From NCBI GenBank assembly GCA_012656075.1, contig JAAKBF010000001.1, forward strand, positions 372,001 to 436,000: 64,000 bases of DNA, in the 5' to 3' direction. The position numbers were made by a program, and so were the translations under genes. Shown piece by piece: positions 1-10,495 of the stretch; position 1 is the stretch's first letter; every line of letters begins with the position of its first letter. A model generated the notes under the pieces. The model was not told the DNA's origin. It saw only the letters and a program-made list of their open reading frames with translations, and did not search any database. Source of the stretch: Phytophthora hibernalis (lineage: Eukaryota; Oomycota; Peronosporomycetes; Peronosporales; Peronosporaceae).

Positions 1-307
1 TCTCGTCCCCTCCTTGCCTGATCCTGCTTATCTGTAGAAATACTGACCAATCAAGCTACCTCATTGTAGGTCATAACGATTCATTTCTTTAGACCAGCTC
101 CATGTGTGTGCTTTTCCCGGCACATTCTCCGGTTGCAGAGAACGTCGGTACAACGATTCACGCCTAGAACGAGTTTGAAAGGGTATACAGATCAGCAACA
201 CAAGCAATCTAGGGACAGCGTCGGGGAATTACAAGGTCGTTTATCCCCAGACCCAGACACCGACGGAGAAACCAGGGCCTAATAATCGAAGCGTTTTATC
301 ATCTTGA

Positions 308-751
308 AAATATATTTTGAAACGATTGTGAATGCAATACATCTTGAAAATATATTGGCTCGTGCTAGTGGTACAAAACGAGTCTACTGAAACTTAATAT
401 TTGTGGAGGTTATATATGATTCTGAGTCTTTTTCTACATCGTAAAAACTTTGAAGTCGCCTCGAGGACGGATGTCATCTTGCTTCAAATCATGAAAGTCG
501 GAGATGCCGACAGGAAATTACACCCGAGCCTCACCCTTGAAACCCCTGAGAGAGTGACACAACCCTAAGCCGAGCTAGGTGTGATCCTGCTTGGTTTAAG
601 CCCGCATGCTGCGCACACGGGTCTTAAAACCGCAAGCGTTGTTTCGGCCTGCCCAGAGAGAGTTGCTTTCACCCCTTTTATCCCGGGGATGTTTTGTTTT
701 GTACCACTAGTCAGTACCAAATATATTTTTAAACGTTTGTGAATGCAATAC
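308..751. repeat. 33-bp direct repeat bracketing a MITE
   Basis: The 33-base segment at 308-340 recurs at 719-751 with two mismatches, on either side of the MITE at 365-710. A shorter repeat, ATCTTGAAAATATATT, occurs at 301-316 and 341-356. The pair is too long for an ordinary target-site duplication, so the MITE may sit inside an older AT-rich repeat. No gene is visible in 1-1022. Confidence 0.6.
365..710. mobile_element. MITE, copy 1 (15-bp perfect TIRs)
   Basis: The element begins CTAGTGGTACAAAAC at 365-379 and ends with the exact reverse complement at 696-710, giving 346 bp. It has no coding capacity. A diverged copy of almost the same length lies at 39425-39771 and shares long stretches, for example the segment around 565-590 that contains AAGCCGAGCTAGGTGTGATC. 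Two insertions of matching length with inverted ends fit a non-autonomous DNA transposon. The superfamily is not assigned. Confidence 0.75.
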
Positions 752-1022
752 TTTCACATGTACATTCACACCTGCTTATATGCGCCATGATTGGTGACCA
801 CATAGAAACTCTGACTCAAATAAATGGCCTCAAATAAAATAATTATGTGGTGCACTCAAATGAAACGTGCATAAAATTGCCCAGCTACCGAACAATTAGG
901 TCCCCAAATATACGTTCCGAACGTCGCTGAGGCGCAACAACGCACGCTCGTCTCCATTCAGACGAAGCATCCACGCACCACGAGACAGAGAGAGTTCCTC
1001 TCTTGAACCAAGGCAGCTGTCG

Positions 1023-2038
1023 ATGGGCAAGAGTGCTGTCATGGATCGCCTGGATGATTCAGCTAGCGCACCTTCAGTAGGACTTGCTCCACCCGACTCT
1101 GCAGTCACCACAGCGACCGAAGAAGTTCCGACAAGTGCGCCAACAACAGCAGCGACTACGGCAGCCCCTGGCGATCTTTACCAGCTGTTCATTCGACCTA
1201 TCGTGAAGGCGTCGATTAATCAACGCGACACATCGGCTGAAACTCTCAGCACTGCTGTTTTCAGCGGTAATTCCTTCGATGATATCATAAAGGCTTTGTG
1301 GGCTCAGTATTCGTCACATGTGCGAAAGCAAGCGGTGAAGACCAATGGACAGTGGACCGCGGAGAGTGTGGCGTTCGCTGAATGGCCCAACCTGCTGCAA
1401 TTTAAAGCAACGAAGCGCGTGGTGAACTCCTCAAAGTCGGAAAGCGCGTGGAATCAGTGGCTTGTGGGGCTAAGCGGAACAACTGTGACGCTTATGATTT
1501 ATGAGTACGGGATGGCCATTGTTACAGCAAAGGATCGGGAAGATTTCATGAAGAAATGCATCCTCCAGATCGAGCTGGGGCAACAGCACAGAGTACACCG
1601 CGAGAAGTTGTGCTCGCGCTCCAACAGAACTGGGGCACGACGTTTCAGGCCCGCGCAGTCGTCTGGTTAATGTGGGCGAACCACACAACGCGAAATCTCA
1701 ACCGCTCAACATGGCAAGATGATATTGCGAGTCCCCCAACACACGTTGCGAATCTCCTGGAACCAGCTGAATCACGATTACAGGCATGCTTAACCGGTGC
1801 ATCGCAATCTGCAAGTGTTGCGTTAGACTGCGTGAGAGCTTCAATAGCAGACTGTCAGCAGCTGTGCCGTCATCTACAGGCTACAACACGATGTCTTGAA
1901 GATCAAGAGCAACGCTTGGTGGCACGCGAAGCTATTATCGAGGCGATGATTCACGATCTTGTGCCTCCATCTCCAAGTGCTATAATTGATCCACTGCCTC
2001 TGATGGAGAACATCGAAGACACTGAACACGCTGAGTGA
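1023..2038 (+). pseudogene. hypothetical protein, frame broken once
   Basis: Two overlapping reading frames look like one gene. The first (ATG 1023, 215 codons) starts with a Thr/Ala/Ser-rich low-complexity stretch to about residue 50, followed by a mixed alpha/beta-like region rich in Trp and Phe. The second frame takes over near 1590 and runs to 2038 with a Gln/Glu-rich, helix-prone C-terminus. Moving from one to the other needs a single extra base, the same direction as most other breaks in this window. I do not recognise the family. The 3' end lies about 70 bp from the convergent transposase at 2112, so it may be transposon-associated. It could equally be an ordinary species-specific gene with one sequencing deletion. 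Confidence 0.4.
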
Positions 2039-2111
2039 AAGTCATGATTCCTTCGCAAGTCTTCATTTATTGACCTAGTACGTTAACGCTAGTGCCTTAG
2101 GTAGTTTTAGT

Positions 2112-3232
2112 TCACGAGTCCGGTTCAAGTTCAGTAAATTCTAAATCGTCTTGGATTATTTCTCCTGTGTTGAGCTCCGTTTGTGTGTGTCTTTCACGTG
2201 AAAGAGGACCCACCGGATCAAAATATCCCTGAATCTTCCACCCACAGTGCTGAAACACCTTGCCCATGTTATACTTCTGAAATCGACGGAATGTCTGGGC
2301 AATAAATGGCATCAGGTTCCTCCCGCTCGACTCGTTGTAGTGGCGTTGAAATGAACGCTTCACATAGCCAAACAGAAACTCAATTGGATTGAAAAAGGGA
2401 CAATATGCCGGGAGGAAAACTGGGACGATTCCAGCACTGCGAAGATAACGAATAACCTCCGGGTGCCTGTGGATGGAAGCCCCATCTAGGATCCACACAG
2501 AATTACGACCAGGGTATTGACGCACTGGGCCATTCGGGCAGTGAATAAAATCTTGGCAACACCTCGTGAACTCCAAACGATCAAACGTGTCCTCTGTGCT
2601 GAAGTAATCCAGAATACTATTCACGCCAATAAACGCCAACAGAGACACTTGTGGTTTTCGCGCAAACTCACCCCGAATAGCAACCATTTCCCCACGAAGG
2701 GCGTACCCTCGTTTGCGTATCATTCCTCGGTTGTCAAAACTGACCTCGTCCAGAAATACAACATTGTGATGGCACCAGTCAATGTGGCTCAACTCCTCCA
2801 CAAATCGAAACACGTCGCGCTTCTTGATATGCATCGCACGACGCTCCAACACCTTCCATGTGAGTCCAAACTCGTGGATAATTCTCCAGACGGACGTCAT
2901 CGAGATGTCAATTAAAAACGCTTGTTTGAATGCGTCTTGGGCTTCATCAAGGTATGTGAGAGGGTGCTCCTGGTAGAAGTCGAACGACCATTGACGCTGC
3001 GCTTTCGTATATTGCTTTTTTGAGCCATTGTTAGCGACCCGGTGGTCTCGTAAATCTTGATCCAGTTACGAATTGTGTGCTCCGACTTGTTGAAGATATG
3101 TGCCAGGTGCTGTCTTGAGTATCCGAGCTTATAGTACGCAAACAAGCAATGGTACACCGTGTTGGCGTGGGCGTGCTGCCGCGTAGCAGCCTGCTCCATG
3201 ATCCTCTCTGCACTCCGTTTCGCGCAGTGCAC
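2112..3232 (-). pseudogene. Tc1/mariner-IS630-type DDE transposase, one frameshift
   Basis: The N-terminal frame (3232 downward) has a helix-turn-helix segment (GYSRQHLAHIFNKSEHTIRNW). The C-terminal frame carries the DDE_3 catalytic core: FLDEVSFD, then WILDGASIHRH, then NPIEFLFGYVKR, supplying Asp, Asp and Glu in the expected order. About 373 residues in total, usual for the family. The two frames join by a -1 shift at an A6 run (T6 on the plus strand, 3016-3021); downstream of it the C-terminal frame is open well beyond its first Met, through a segment including FDFYQEHPLTYLDEAQ. Known family role: cut-and-paste transposition at TA sites. I could not find convincing terminal inverted repeats. 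The catalytic triad is complete, so it may be recently active or a sequencing-error casualty. Confidence 0.8.
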
Positions 3233-3540
3233 ACTTCAACATAATGCGAGCACCTCATTGGTTATTATAGATCAATTTGACCACTCACAGTCACGCGTGG
3301 ATTTACGTCAGATTCCAAATCGCGCGCCTTCGGCAAATTTGGACGGAATTGACAATAAGTGGTCCACACTTGCTGATTTTCGTTACCCGGCACAGTACCG
3401 TATTTTTAAAATATATTACAAAACCGTTAGGTGGTCCACACATGTCGATTTTCGAGCGCAATCAAATTCGGGACATACCGCCAAGAGTATCCATCCGATG
3501 AGTGCCATCATGGCACTTGGTGACTGACCTGCATCAGCCA
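3233..3540. other. intergenic, imperfect 26-bp direct repeat
   Basis: No gene. A 26-base segment beginning GTGGTCCACAC occurs at 3359-3384 and, with about five differences, at 3431-3456. It lies between the transposase and the hydrolase gene. It could be a promoter element or part of a transposon end; no matching copy was seen on the other side of the transposase. Confidence 0.4.
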
Positions 3541-4817
3541 ATGTGGGTCCCTACAGAGAGCACAAGTGTGCCAACCACCACGTTAGCCTTGACGCTGTGC
3601 GTATTGGCGCTCGCCCCCAAAATCCTGTCACTCGTGGCTGCAGTGCACTACAAGCTCACGGCGGAGCGGCCAACGCTCGTGTACCGGTCCACGTCCAAGA
3701 ACGAGCAACTGCTAGCCAAGTGTTCGCACCTCGTGAGCAAAAATTCTACCCGTTGTGGTACCTCTTCAACGGCCACTTGCAGACGCTGCAATTGTCGTGG
3801 GCCAACGAGATGGAACCCATGCCCGCCATCAACTACCAGCGTCAACTGCTCGACATGCCTGACGGTGGCGTCGTGTCATTGGATTGGTCTGTATTACCTT
3901 CGAAAGTTGAGAGCAACGCCTCGTTGGAACAGCAAATTGATACAAACAAGAAGACGGTGTTGGTTCTACCAGGTTTGACGGGCGGCAGTGGCGAGCACTA
4001 CATTCGCACTGCTGTCGAGCAGCTGAACACATTGGGCTGGCAGTGTGTGGTGTTGAATTCACGTGGATGTCAGAACACTCCACTCCGTACACCTCATCTC
4101 TTCTGTATCGCGTACACGGATGACTTGCGCTATGTGGCGCAGTATCTTACGGACAAGTACAACTTCACAGTGTTTGTCGGACTGGGATTTTCAATGGGTT
4201 CGAACGTGCTGGTGAAGTATCTGGGTGAGGATAGAGAACAGGTTCGACTGACAGCAGCGATTTCAGTGGGGAACCCGTTCGACATGACCAAGTGCTCCGA
4301 GAACATCGAAGGTCTGCTGTTCAACCGACTGACATACAGCCGCGCGCTCAGTGCTGGTCTGTGCGACCTCTTCTTCCATCGCAGCAACGCGCACGAGGTG
4401 TTTCGCGACTATCCGGGCATCGACCTGGAGGCGCTCAAGAAGGTGAAGAAGGTTTCCGAGTTCGACGAGCTGTTCACGATCAAGCACTTCGACTACAAGA
4501 GCGTGGACGAGTTCTACCAGGACGGATCATGTGTGACTCGACTGCCCAAGGTCACGATACCTCTACTGTGTTTGAATGCTGAAGACGACCCCATCAGCGT
4601 CGCGACCTCATTGCCAAGTCGCGACGTGGTGGAGGCCAACCCGAATGTCATTTTGTGCACCACCAAGAGCGGCGGTCACCTCGCTTTTTACGAAGGCAAC
4701 TACGACGAAGATGACCAAGAATCAATCGCTGAAAAGCAGAATCCTAAGCGAAAACTCCGTCCGTGGTCCGTCAAAGTCATTGGCGAGTTCGCAGAGAGCG
4801 TGTTGCAGTGTAAGTAG
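3541..4817 (+). CDS. EMB8/ABHD1-3-type alpha/beta hydrolase A (one frameshift)
   Basis: Membrane-anchored alpha/beta hydrolase of the EMB8 / YheT / ABHD1-3 family, whose members act on lipid esters. From the ATG at 3541 there is one N-terminal hydrophobic segment (about residues 14-35), then the family signature FNGHLQT, an oxyanion-side PGLTGG, the nucleophile elbow GFSMGS near 4190, the acid residue in NAEDDPI near 4580 and the His in SGGHLAFYEG near 4675. The reading frame changes by -1 at the A5 run 3739-3743; adding one A restores alignment with the paralog at 12026-13483 (KFYPLW versus KYYPPW). The Met at 3543 used by the longest uninterrupted frame is therefore not the real start. It lacks both introns of the paralog. 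Substrate unknown. About 425 residues. Confidence 0.85.
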
Positions 4818-5121
4818 ATTGGCTATCCTAAAAACCCTAATTGGACTTATACCCTTATCAACCAATCAAAACACCCCAATGCAATATCATCCAATCCCAT
4901 CGCTCTATTACCCGCCGCAATAATCGTGCGGCCGCCACTCAAAAGTCTCGCGACCTTCGCACAGGTGCGTCTGCATGTGATCTTCAGCTAGCTATAACTC
5001 TCTCCACAGAGTGGACCTTTACTCACCGCTTCGTGCATCTTGTAACCCCTCGTCTCCTCTCTCTATCCACGTAGGTTTGTCTCCAACCGTCCTCTTCTCC
5101 CCGAGTTATCTAGAAAACAAC

Positions 5122-5556
5122 ATGTCCGTCGCAGTCAAGGGTGTGGTCCGACTCCGTGTGCTGGCCGGCAAGGCGAGTCCGTCGCCCGCCATTGGTCAGG
5201 CTCTGGGTCCGCTGGGCGTCAACATGATGGAGTTCTGCAAGGCCTTCAACGAGCGCACGTCCAAGATTGTGGAGAACATTCCGGTGCCTGTGGTGCTCAC
5301 AGCCTTCTCGGACCGCACGTTCACGTTCGCCACCAAGACGCCGCCGGCCTCGTGGTTCCTCAAGAAGGCGGCGGGCATCAAGTCAGGCTCAGCTACGCCC
5401 GGACAGGCGGTGGTGGGATCGGTGCATCTGCGTCAGATCTACGAAATCGCCAAGGTCAAGCAGCAGGACGAGATGGTGGACTACATCGACCTGCAGTCCA
5501 TCTGCAAGACGCTCATCGGCTCGGCCAAGTCCATGGGACTCGATGTTGTGCCGTAA
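5122..5556 (+). CDS. MRPL11: ribosomal protein L11, mitochondrial type (uL11m)
   Basis: A 144-residue protein of the bacterial-type L11 family, which binds the GTPase-associated centre of the large ribosomal subunit. Seen: N-terminal KGVVRLRVLAGKASPSPAIG and ALGPLGVN, the classical N-domain signature, then FNERTSK, TPPASWFLKKAAG and the C-domain ending KTLIGSAKSMGLDV. The length equals bacterial L11. A cytosolic eukaryotic L11/L12 would look different, so mitochondrial function is inferred. No long targeting presequence is visible, which is common for L11m. The ATG at 5122 has a good context (AACAACATGTCC). A longer in-frame extension upstream to 5011 lacks an ATG until this one. No introns; the frame is intact. 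Confidence 0.92.
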   Translation: MSVAVKGVVRLRVLAGKASPSPAIGQALGPLGVNMMEFCKAFNERTSKIVENIPVPVVLTAFSDRTFTFATKTPPASWFLKKAAGIKSGSATPGQAVVGSVHLRQIYEIAKVKQQDEMVDYIDLQSICKTLIGSAKSMGLDVVP

Positions 5557-6000
5557 GGTCCTGATAGCTAGAGCTTTATGCAGCTAGAAAAACATTGAGA
5601 ATCTCCATGCACGTGTTTTGCTTGTTGGTTGATGAGGAAAGTTTACAGTCATGCAGCTGTCTCGCTGCCTGCACAACACTCTTCGATTCGGGTTTTCTTG
5701 CTTACTTTACGTAGTACTACTTCGAACTATGGATGCAAACGTACAAGGAGCAACAGCGCTCCGCTGCGCTGAAGTATGCTGCACTGTAGACATGATGGTA
5801 TCCGCTCTGGCTGAGTCCGAGCTTCTGGCGTAGCTTGATGATGCTACTGCTGGAGTCTCTGCCTCTGCAAAAGCAGCAACGTGTGGCGGATTCGAAGACT
5901 CATAGTGGAGCAATGCAACTACCGGATGGTTGCAGCTCCAACGGGTGCCTGTTTTTGGTCTGGTTTGTTGTATATCGGTGCTCTCGAGTTCAGATTCCGT
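5557..6000. other. intergenic, nothing recognised
   Basis: This is 444 bp between two convergent genes (L11 and the AGC kinase). No coding sequence, repeat or RNA gene recognised. It presumably holds both 3' untranslated regions. Confidence 0.6.
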
Positions 6001-7383
6001 CTACTCGCCAAGCTCCATTTTAATGTCGCTGTCGCGGAAGACCGATGTGCGTCGCGAGCCGATGATGTCGCTGCCCATGTAGCTAAAGTCGTCGAAGTGC
6101 ATGGCCATTATGCCCGATCCGGTAGACGAACCCAACACGCTCACAACAGGAGAATCTGCCACTTCCTGCTGCTTGAAAATGTTCGGCACGTACTGCAAGT
6201 TCGCATTGAGGGTAGCGCTGCTAGTCCGTGCGCGGCTTCCATGGATATCCTTCGTCACCGGCTTGAAGGGTGGCTCCATTCGGCGGTTAAGAAGTGCGTC
6301 CCAGTCCACGCCCTCAAACCAAGGGTGCCCCATAATCTCCAACGCGCCGTCAGCACCGCAGCCCAGGCGCTGATGCGGGTTCTTCACAAGAAGTCTTTGG
6401 AGAAAATCGGTGGCCATCGGTGAAAAGTGCTCAGGAGGGTACTCGGGCTCCTTGCTCAAGATATTCTGAAACATTTGACGGCGGTTCTTGTCCCAGAAGG
6501 GCGTGTGTCCTTGGATCATCTCGTATACCAACACACCGTAGCTCCACCAGTCGATTGTGTTGCGGTACGACGTAGCAGTACGCTGGCTGCACAGCAGTTC
6601 CGGTGCTAGGTACTCGGGTGTGCCCACAAAAGTAGAGCCTTCGTCGTCTTCCTTGGACAAGCCAAAATCTGTGATAGCAACGTGCCCCTCGCTATCCATC
6701 AGAATGTTTTCCAGCTTCAGGTCTCGGTACATGATGTGCATATTGTGCAAATGCGACAACGACAGCACCAACTCCGCTGCGTAGAAGCAAGCGCGCTGCT
6801 CGTTGAAACGCTTCTCCTTCCGCAAGTGCACGAACAGTGATCCGCCAGAGTAGTAGTCCATAACGAGATACAGCTTCTGGTGATTCTGGAAAGCATACCG
6901 CAATCGCACCACGAACGGGTGCTCCACGTGTTTGAGAATGCGCTGCTCCGACTTGGTGTGCTCCACCTGTTTCTTCTTAAACACATCCTGCTTGCGCAGC
7001 ACTTTCATGGCGTACACGCGGCCAGCATTGCGGCCGTGCTTCTTCTTAGCCAGAAACACTTTGCCGTACGCGCCTTTCCCCACCACGGACAGTAAGTCAA
7101 AGTCGTTGACGCTCATGGACGTCGAGATGACCATACTACGTCTCGAGTTGCGCGCGCTGTTACTGCGACTTCTCACGTGGTTCCCAGCAGTAGCCGCGTC
7201 CTCCTCCACATGGAACTCGGCATCTTCCATGTGTTCCTGCTGCTGCGTCGCGGACGACATGGCCGCCGCGCCCGCGTACGCGTATTGCGAGAGGCGACTC
7301 ATCTCGTCCATCAATTCATCCTCCGCCGGTTCATCAGGCATCGATCCGCGCGCGCTGTCGAAAAAGGCAAAGACCGTGTCCAT
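6001..7383 (-). CDS. AGC-family serine/threonine protein kinase
   Basis: A complete 460-residue kinase in one exon. Seen, in order: a Ser/Arg-rich N-terminus, glycine loop GKGAYGKV (about residue 100), the ATP-binding Lys in YAMKVL (about 124), catalytic loop YRDLKLEN (about 218-225, with Tyr in place of the His of HRD, as in several AGC kinases), DFG (about 237), T-loop STFVGTPEYLAPE (phosphorylation Thr expected in the first part), then the AGC C-tail with PPFKP and the hydrophobic motif FDDFSY near residue 430. This layout is that of S6K/SGK/PKA-like AGC kinases activated by PDK1 phosphorylation. Start chosen at the ATG at 7383; the same frame continues to 7521 but only through a TTG, overlapping the upstream gene. 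No activating domain other than the C-tail is seen. The specific subfamily is not resolved. Confidence 0.88.
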   Translation of the reverse strand: MDTVFAFFDSARGSMPDEPAEDELMDEMSRLSQYAYAGAAAMSSATQQQEHMEDAEFHVEEDAATAGNHVRSRSNSARNSRRSMVISTSMSVNDFDLLSVVGKGAYGKVFLAKKKHGRNAGRVYAMKVLRKQDVFKKKQVEHTKSEQRILKHVEHPFVVRLRYAFQNHQKLYLVMDYYSGGSLFVHLRKEKRFNEQRACFYAAELVLSLSHLHNMHIMYRDLKLENILMDSEGHVAITDFGLSKEDDEGSTFVGTPEYLAPELLCSQRTATSYRNTIDWWSYGVLVYEMIQGHTPFWDKNRRQMFQNILSKEPEYPPEHFSPMATDFLQRLLVKNPHQRLGCGADGALEIMGHPWFEGVDWDALLNRRMEPPFKPVTKDIHGSRARTSSATLNANLQYVPNIFKQQEVADSPVVSVLGSSTGSGIMAMHFDDFSYMGSDIIGSRRTSVFRDSDIKMELGE

Positions 7384-8215
7384 GCTGGCAGCAATAGTCC
7401 ACGCCGTGTTGGAGGACTTTTGCTCCTCAGGGGACGTAGGTTCCCCGCCGAGAGACTCAAGCAGCCTAGCTGGGTGCAGTCCTGCAGCTGCGTGCCCGGA
7501 CTCTCCTTGGAGCGTTGCCAATTAATAGCTCTCGTTCCCAACAGACCGCGCACCTCCTGCGTGTCGTCCGCTTCCACGCGGTGGCTCGACTCAATAAAAG
7601 CGATAGCCGCGAGCTTGTTGCGCAGTAGTGGCTGCGTGCACACCAAGTGCTTAGTGAGTGAACCTCCCTTCCATAAGCAGCGATGTAGACCTGCGAGCAC
7701 GAGGCGCGCACGCCGTACGTCTCCCACACGTAGCGCACGTGCAGCTCGGGCGTGCTCGAGTACGGGATCGGGATCTTCTCGCTGCCGCTGCTCACCGTGT
7801 TGGTGCTGGGGTTCATGACCACGACGCCGTAGCCCTTGGACAGCGCCGTGTGCAGGTACGGCAGCATGGAGCCCGAGCGGTACTGGTTCGGGTTCTCCGT
7901 GGCCTCCAGCACGAGCGAGCGGCTCCAGATGCCCGGCTGGATGCCGTTGCCGCTCACCACCACGAGCAGGAGACGTCTGCAGATGTGCCAGTTGGCGCTC
8001 AGGAAGACGCTGCAGCGCGCGGCGCTGTCTGGGGACGGGATGCACGTCTCCACGAAGCCCAACTGCACCATCTTGCGCTGTTCTTCGAGCACGATCTGGT
8101 GCAGCAGCGCCTCCATCTTGCCGCGCTCGTCGTCTCGCAGGTGCTGCATGGATATGGAGAGAATGAGTTAGACTGAGGTGGGAGTGCAGCCATTTCGCGT
8201 GACGCAACGTACCAT
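7311..8215 (-). CDS. Arb2/FAM172-type domain protein (one intron, one frameshift)
   Basis: The conserved core matches the Arb2-like / FAM172 family: RRLLLVVVSGNGIQPGIWSR, then MLPYLHTALSKGYGVVVMNP and HVRYVWETY, the usual order of its alpha/beta-hydrolase-like fold. Fission-yeast Arb2 belongs to an Argonaute-associated chaperone complex; animal FAM172A links RNA binding to chromatin. Function here is inferred only by family. A clear 69-bp intron (8212 to 8144, GTACGT...GCAG) puts a short first exon with an ATG at 8215. The frame changes by -1 near 7672-7678 (one A missing after TATGG), after which it reads AYGKGGSLTKHL. The 3' end is uncertain: the frame stays open to 7311, overlapping the kinase start by about 70 bp, so an unseen splice or a second shift may end it earlier. 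Confidence 0.6.
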
Positions 8216-8558
8216 GGTGACTGTCTTACGGGAGAAAAGGATTTGCCTGCGCTTCTTCCTACAGACGTCGGTGCAGTTTCAAAGGCCTCGAGGAAAAACC
8301 AGCCGACTGCAGTTCAGTATGCTGCACAAGAGTGACGGGTCCTCGGTGGAATGACATGTAGCCACTTGACAGATTGAAGTGGAGGAAGTTGCCTTTTTGG
8401 ACTGCGTCAATCGAGGCTTTTGAGAAGAAAGCTGCGAGTCGATGGAGAAGATTGGTGTCTGATGGATGGAACTGATGCTGCGTTGATCATGGAAATGAGC
8501 ACTCACCTTCCTCATTGTGAAAATTTCCACGTTGGCGACTTGAGGAAGATCCACAAGG
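8216..8558. promoter_or_regulatory. divergent promoter region between Arb2-type and secreted-protein genes
   Basis: This is 343 bp between two divergent genes. A stretch reading CTCATTGTGAAAATTT just before 8530 resembles the oomycete initiator (consensus GCTCATTYYNCAWTTT) with several mismatches and lies about 35-50 bp before the ATG at 8559. The match is weak and should be taken as a candidate only. Confidence 0.3.
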
Positions 8559-9265
8559 ATGTTGGGCTGGCGGGTTGTGCTGCTGCTTGTGGTGGCGATA
8601 CACGGCGTGAGTTGCCAAGTGCTTGGCCCGCGCAATCAATTTGCTGGCGGTCAAGGGTTCTTTGGGAACGCTCAAAACGCTCAGAACGCTCAGGGCGCCC
8701 AGTTGGTGACGATGACGCCGCGGTCGACGTCGAGCTCGACGTTTGATGGCTCGCTGCAAAGCCCGAAAACTTCTTCCTCTAATGATGCCTCTAGTCGTAT
8801 TGGCAGTGTCAGTAGTGATGTTTCCAGTAGTAGCGGTAGTTCTGAAGGCTCTGCAAGTGAAGCGAGTGGGGACGACAGTGGCAGTGGAGGCTGGATCATG
8901 GGCTCGGGCTCCGGAAGCTCGAGCATGGAGTACGGCTGCAACTGCCGATCGGTCCGACGAGTCTCGCTGATGGGGGCCTCGGACTATTGCCTGGCACCCG
9001 AGTCCCCGCTTAGCAGCAAGTGCGGGAACGTGGATCTGGGTGAAGGTGGTGCTTGCCCCACGACGGGAGCCCAACCGTGCTCACCAAAGGCCACGTCTTG
9101 GCGAACAACTCGCTGTGTGCACTGGACGACAAGGACGAAACGTACAAGTGCGTGGCCAGCAAGAACGACCTGGACATCCAGAAGCACGGCAAGAAGAAGA
9201 AAAAGAAATCGGGCCGCCACCACGGATCAGGGTCTTCTGAAAGAGCGAGGCACCTTCGGAACTGA
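8559..9265 (+). CDS. secreted Ser-rich, Cys-containing protein (one frameshift)
   Basis: The product begins with a clear signal peptide (MLGWRVVLLLVVAIHGVSC), followed by NAQ repeats, a long Ser/Gly-rich spacer (about residues 55-125) and a Cys-rich module starting YGCNCRS with about ten Cys in all. Near the end a Lys/His-rich tail (six consecutive Lys) occurs. The frame shifts by -1 at the C4 run 9056-9059; after it the module continues with further Cys (SLCALDD, YKCVAS) and ends at 9265. Without the correction the C-terminus becomes an unrelated Thr/Arg-rich sequence, so the shifted reading is preferred. I do not recognise the Cys module. A secreted or cell-wall-associated role is inferred from the architecture only. 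Confidence 0.65.
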
Positions 9266-9471
9266 TGCTGACAGCGCGTCAAGTTCTGGCGATCGTGATC
9301 AGCGTTGCAGCTGGAGTAATGGCTGTAGTGTAGGCATTTGGGGTGCAGTGCTTGTCTGTCACGTGAGAAGAAGTCCACAAAAGTTGAGGTAGCAACAGCG
9401 ATTAATACAAGAGAGTAGTTATCTATCTAACCCTTCATCTTGGCGTACCGTTACTGAGTCGACTCACTCCT

Positions 9472-10495
9472 CTAATCGCCCCTCTTGGGTTCATCGGGCG
9501 GAAGCACAAAGTTGCTGAGGCGCAACCATGAGACTGACGTAAAGTAGTCCTGAGTCAGCAGCATCAACGGCAACATCACGCATCCCTGTGCGATGATCAG
9601 TCCCACGAGGTTCTCCATGGTCGTGTGGAAGAATGAAGCCGTGAAGAACAGCAGATATGTCGCAATAGCGCCCACGATCACCAGCCACACGCGTAGCAGC
9701 GTGCGCTTCAGACTCGGTGTGCCATACTCCACACTCACAGCAAACCACTCGAACAGCGTGATGGCCAAGTAGTGGCTAACCAGCAACACAATGTGGTCCG
9801 AGTGGTCGAAATCAGCTGGACAACGTTTTCCACGACGCAGGTCGGCGTACCAGCACGAATGGTCCGGGTGGCGCATGAGGAGGTGCACCATGCGCTTCTC
9901 CACGAGACCGAGGCCCATGTACAGCACTCCAGTACGCAGAGCCATCACCGCCACGTACAGCAGACCACGACGCACGTACACGCGAACGCGAGGCATCGAC
10001 ACGTTGGATCCGAGCATCATCGAACCGTAGTTGAACACCAAGGCCGACAAGGGAAGAGCCCATGCTCCCTACAACAAAGGAAACACACCGGTTAGAACTG
10101 CATTAATGTGGACACTAACAAAAATGTGTCCACCATTGTCCACATCAAGAGGACAGTTTCTTACTTTAAGTGAGCCAAATACAGGCATGAGGTCCATGCA
10201 GGTGTAGCATGGTGCGTCCACGTAGCCTCCCTCCTCATTATTGCAACAGATGGTGTCGGATCCTTCCGGAGCGTCCACATGTAGCCAATTGGAGTCGCAG
10301 CTGTTAGAAAAATGTCAATAACCGTCAAATAGAAATTCATTAGAAATCCACAAAGTCACAAAACCCAACTGCCGCCACGTACTCGCCCAGGACGCGCACA
10401 AACTTGTGCGGAAACCGCTGCGACGTGTAGAACAACACAAGCAGCAGCAGCGCGTTTGCCACGAGGAACGAGCCCCGCGCACGGATCTTGTGCAT
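9472..10495 (-). CDS. FIT-family (FITM/Scs3-like) ER membrane protein, three exons
   Basis: Splicing exon 10495-10365, exon 10300-10165 and exon 10068-9472 (introns of 64 and 96 bp, both GT-AG) gives an uninterrupted 287-residue multi-pass membrane protein. The family motif F-D-x-S-x-H appears as FDHSDHIVLL (around 9800), and the second conserved His lies in FFHTTMENLVG (around 9625); in human FIT2 the equivalent His pair is needed for acyl-CoA diphosphatase activity. FIT proteins reside in the ER and support lipid-droplet and ER homeostasis. The assignment rests on these two motifs and the hydrophobic profile (about six segments). A Cys-rich loop (DAPCYTCMD) between the first two hydrophobic segments is unusual. 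Start chosen at the ATG at 10495 because an in-frame stop lies just upstream. It is divergently arranged with actin. Confidence 0.65.

Noticed and set aside
2038..3540. Terminal inverted repeats for the Tc1/IS630-like element
   Set aside because: Candidate motifs (GTGGTCCACAC at 3359 and 3431) have no inverted partner on the left side.
3543..3735. N-terminus of hydrolase A in the longest uninterrupted frame
   Set aside because: It lacks the hydrophobic anchor. The neighbouring frame from 3541 matches the paralog and joins through one missing A.
7384..7521. Longer N-terminus for the AGC kinase
   Set aside because: Only a TTG opens it, and it overlaps the coding end of the upstream Arb2-type gene. 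The ATG at 7383 is the better start.
8915..9392. Thr/Arg-rich C-terminus of the Ser-rich secreted protein
   Set aside because: It appears only if the C4 deletion at 9056 is accepted. The other frame restores Cys-containing, family-like sequence.
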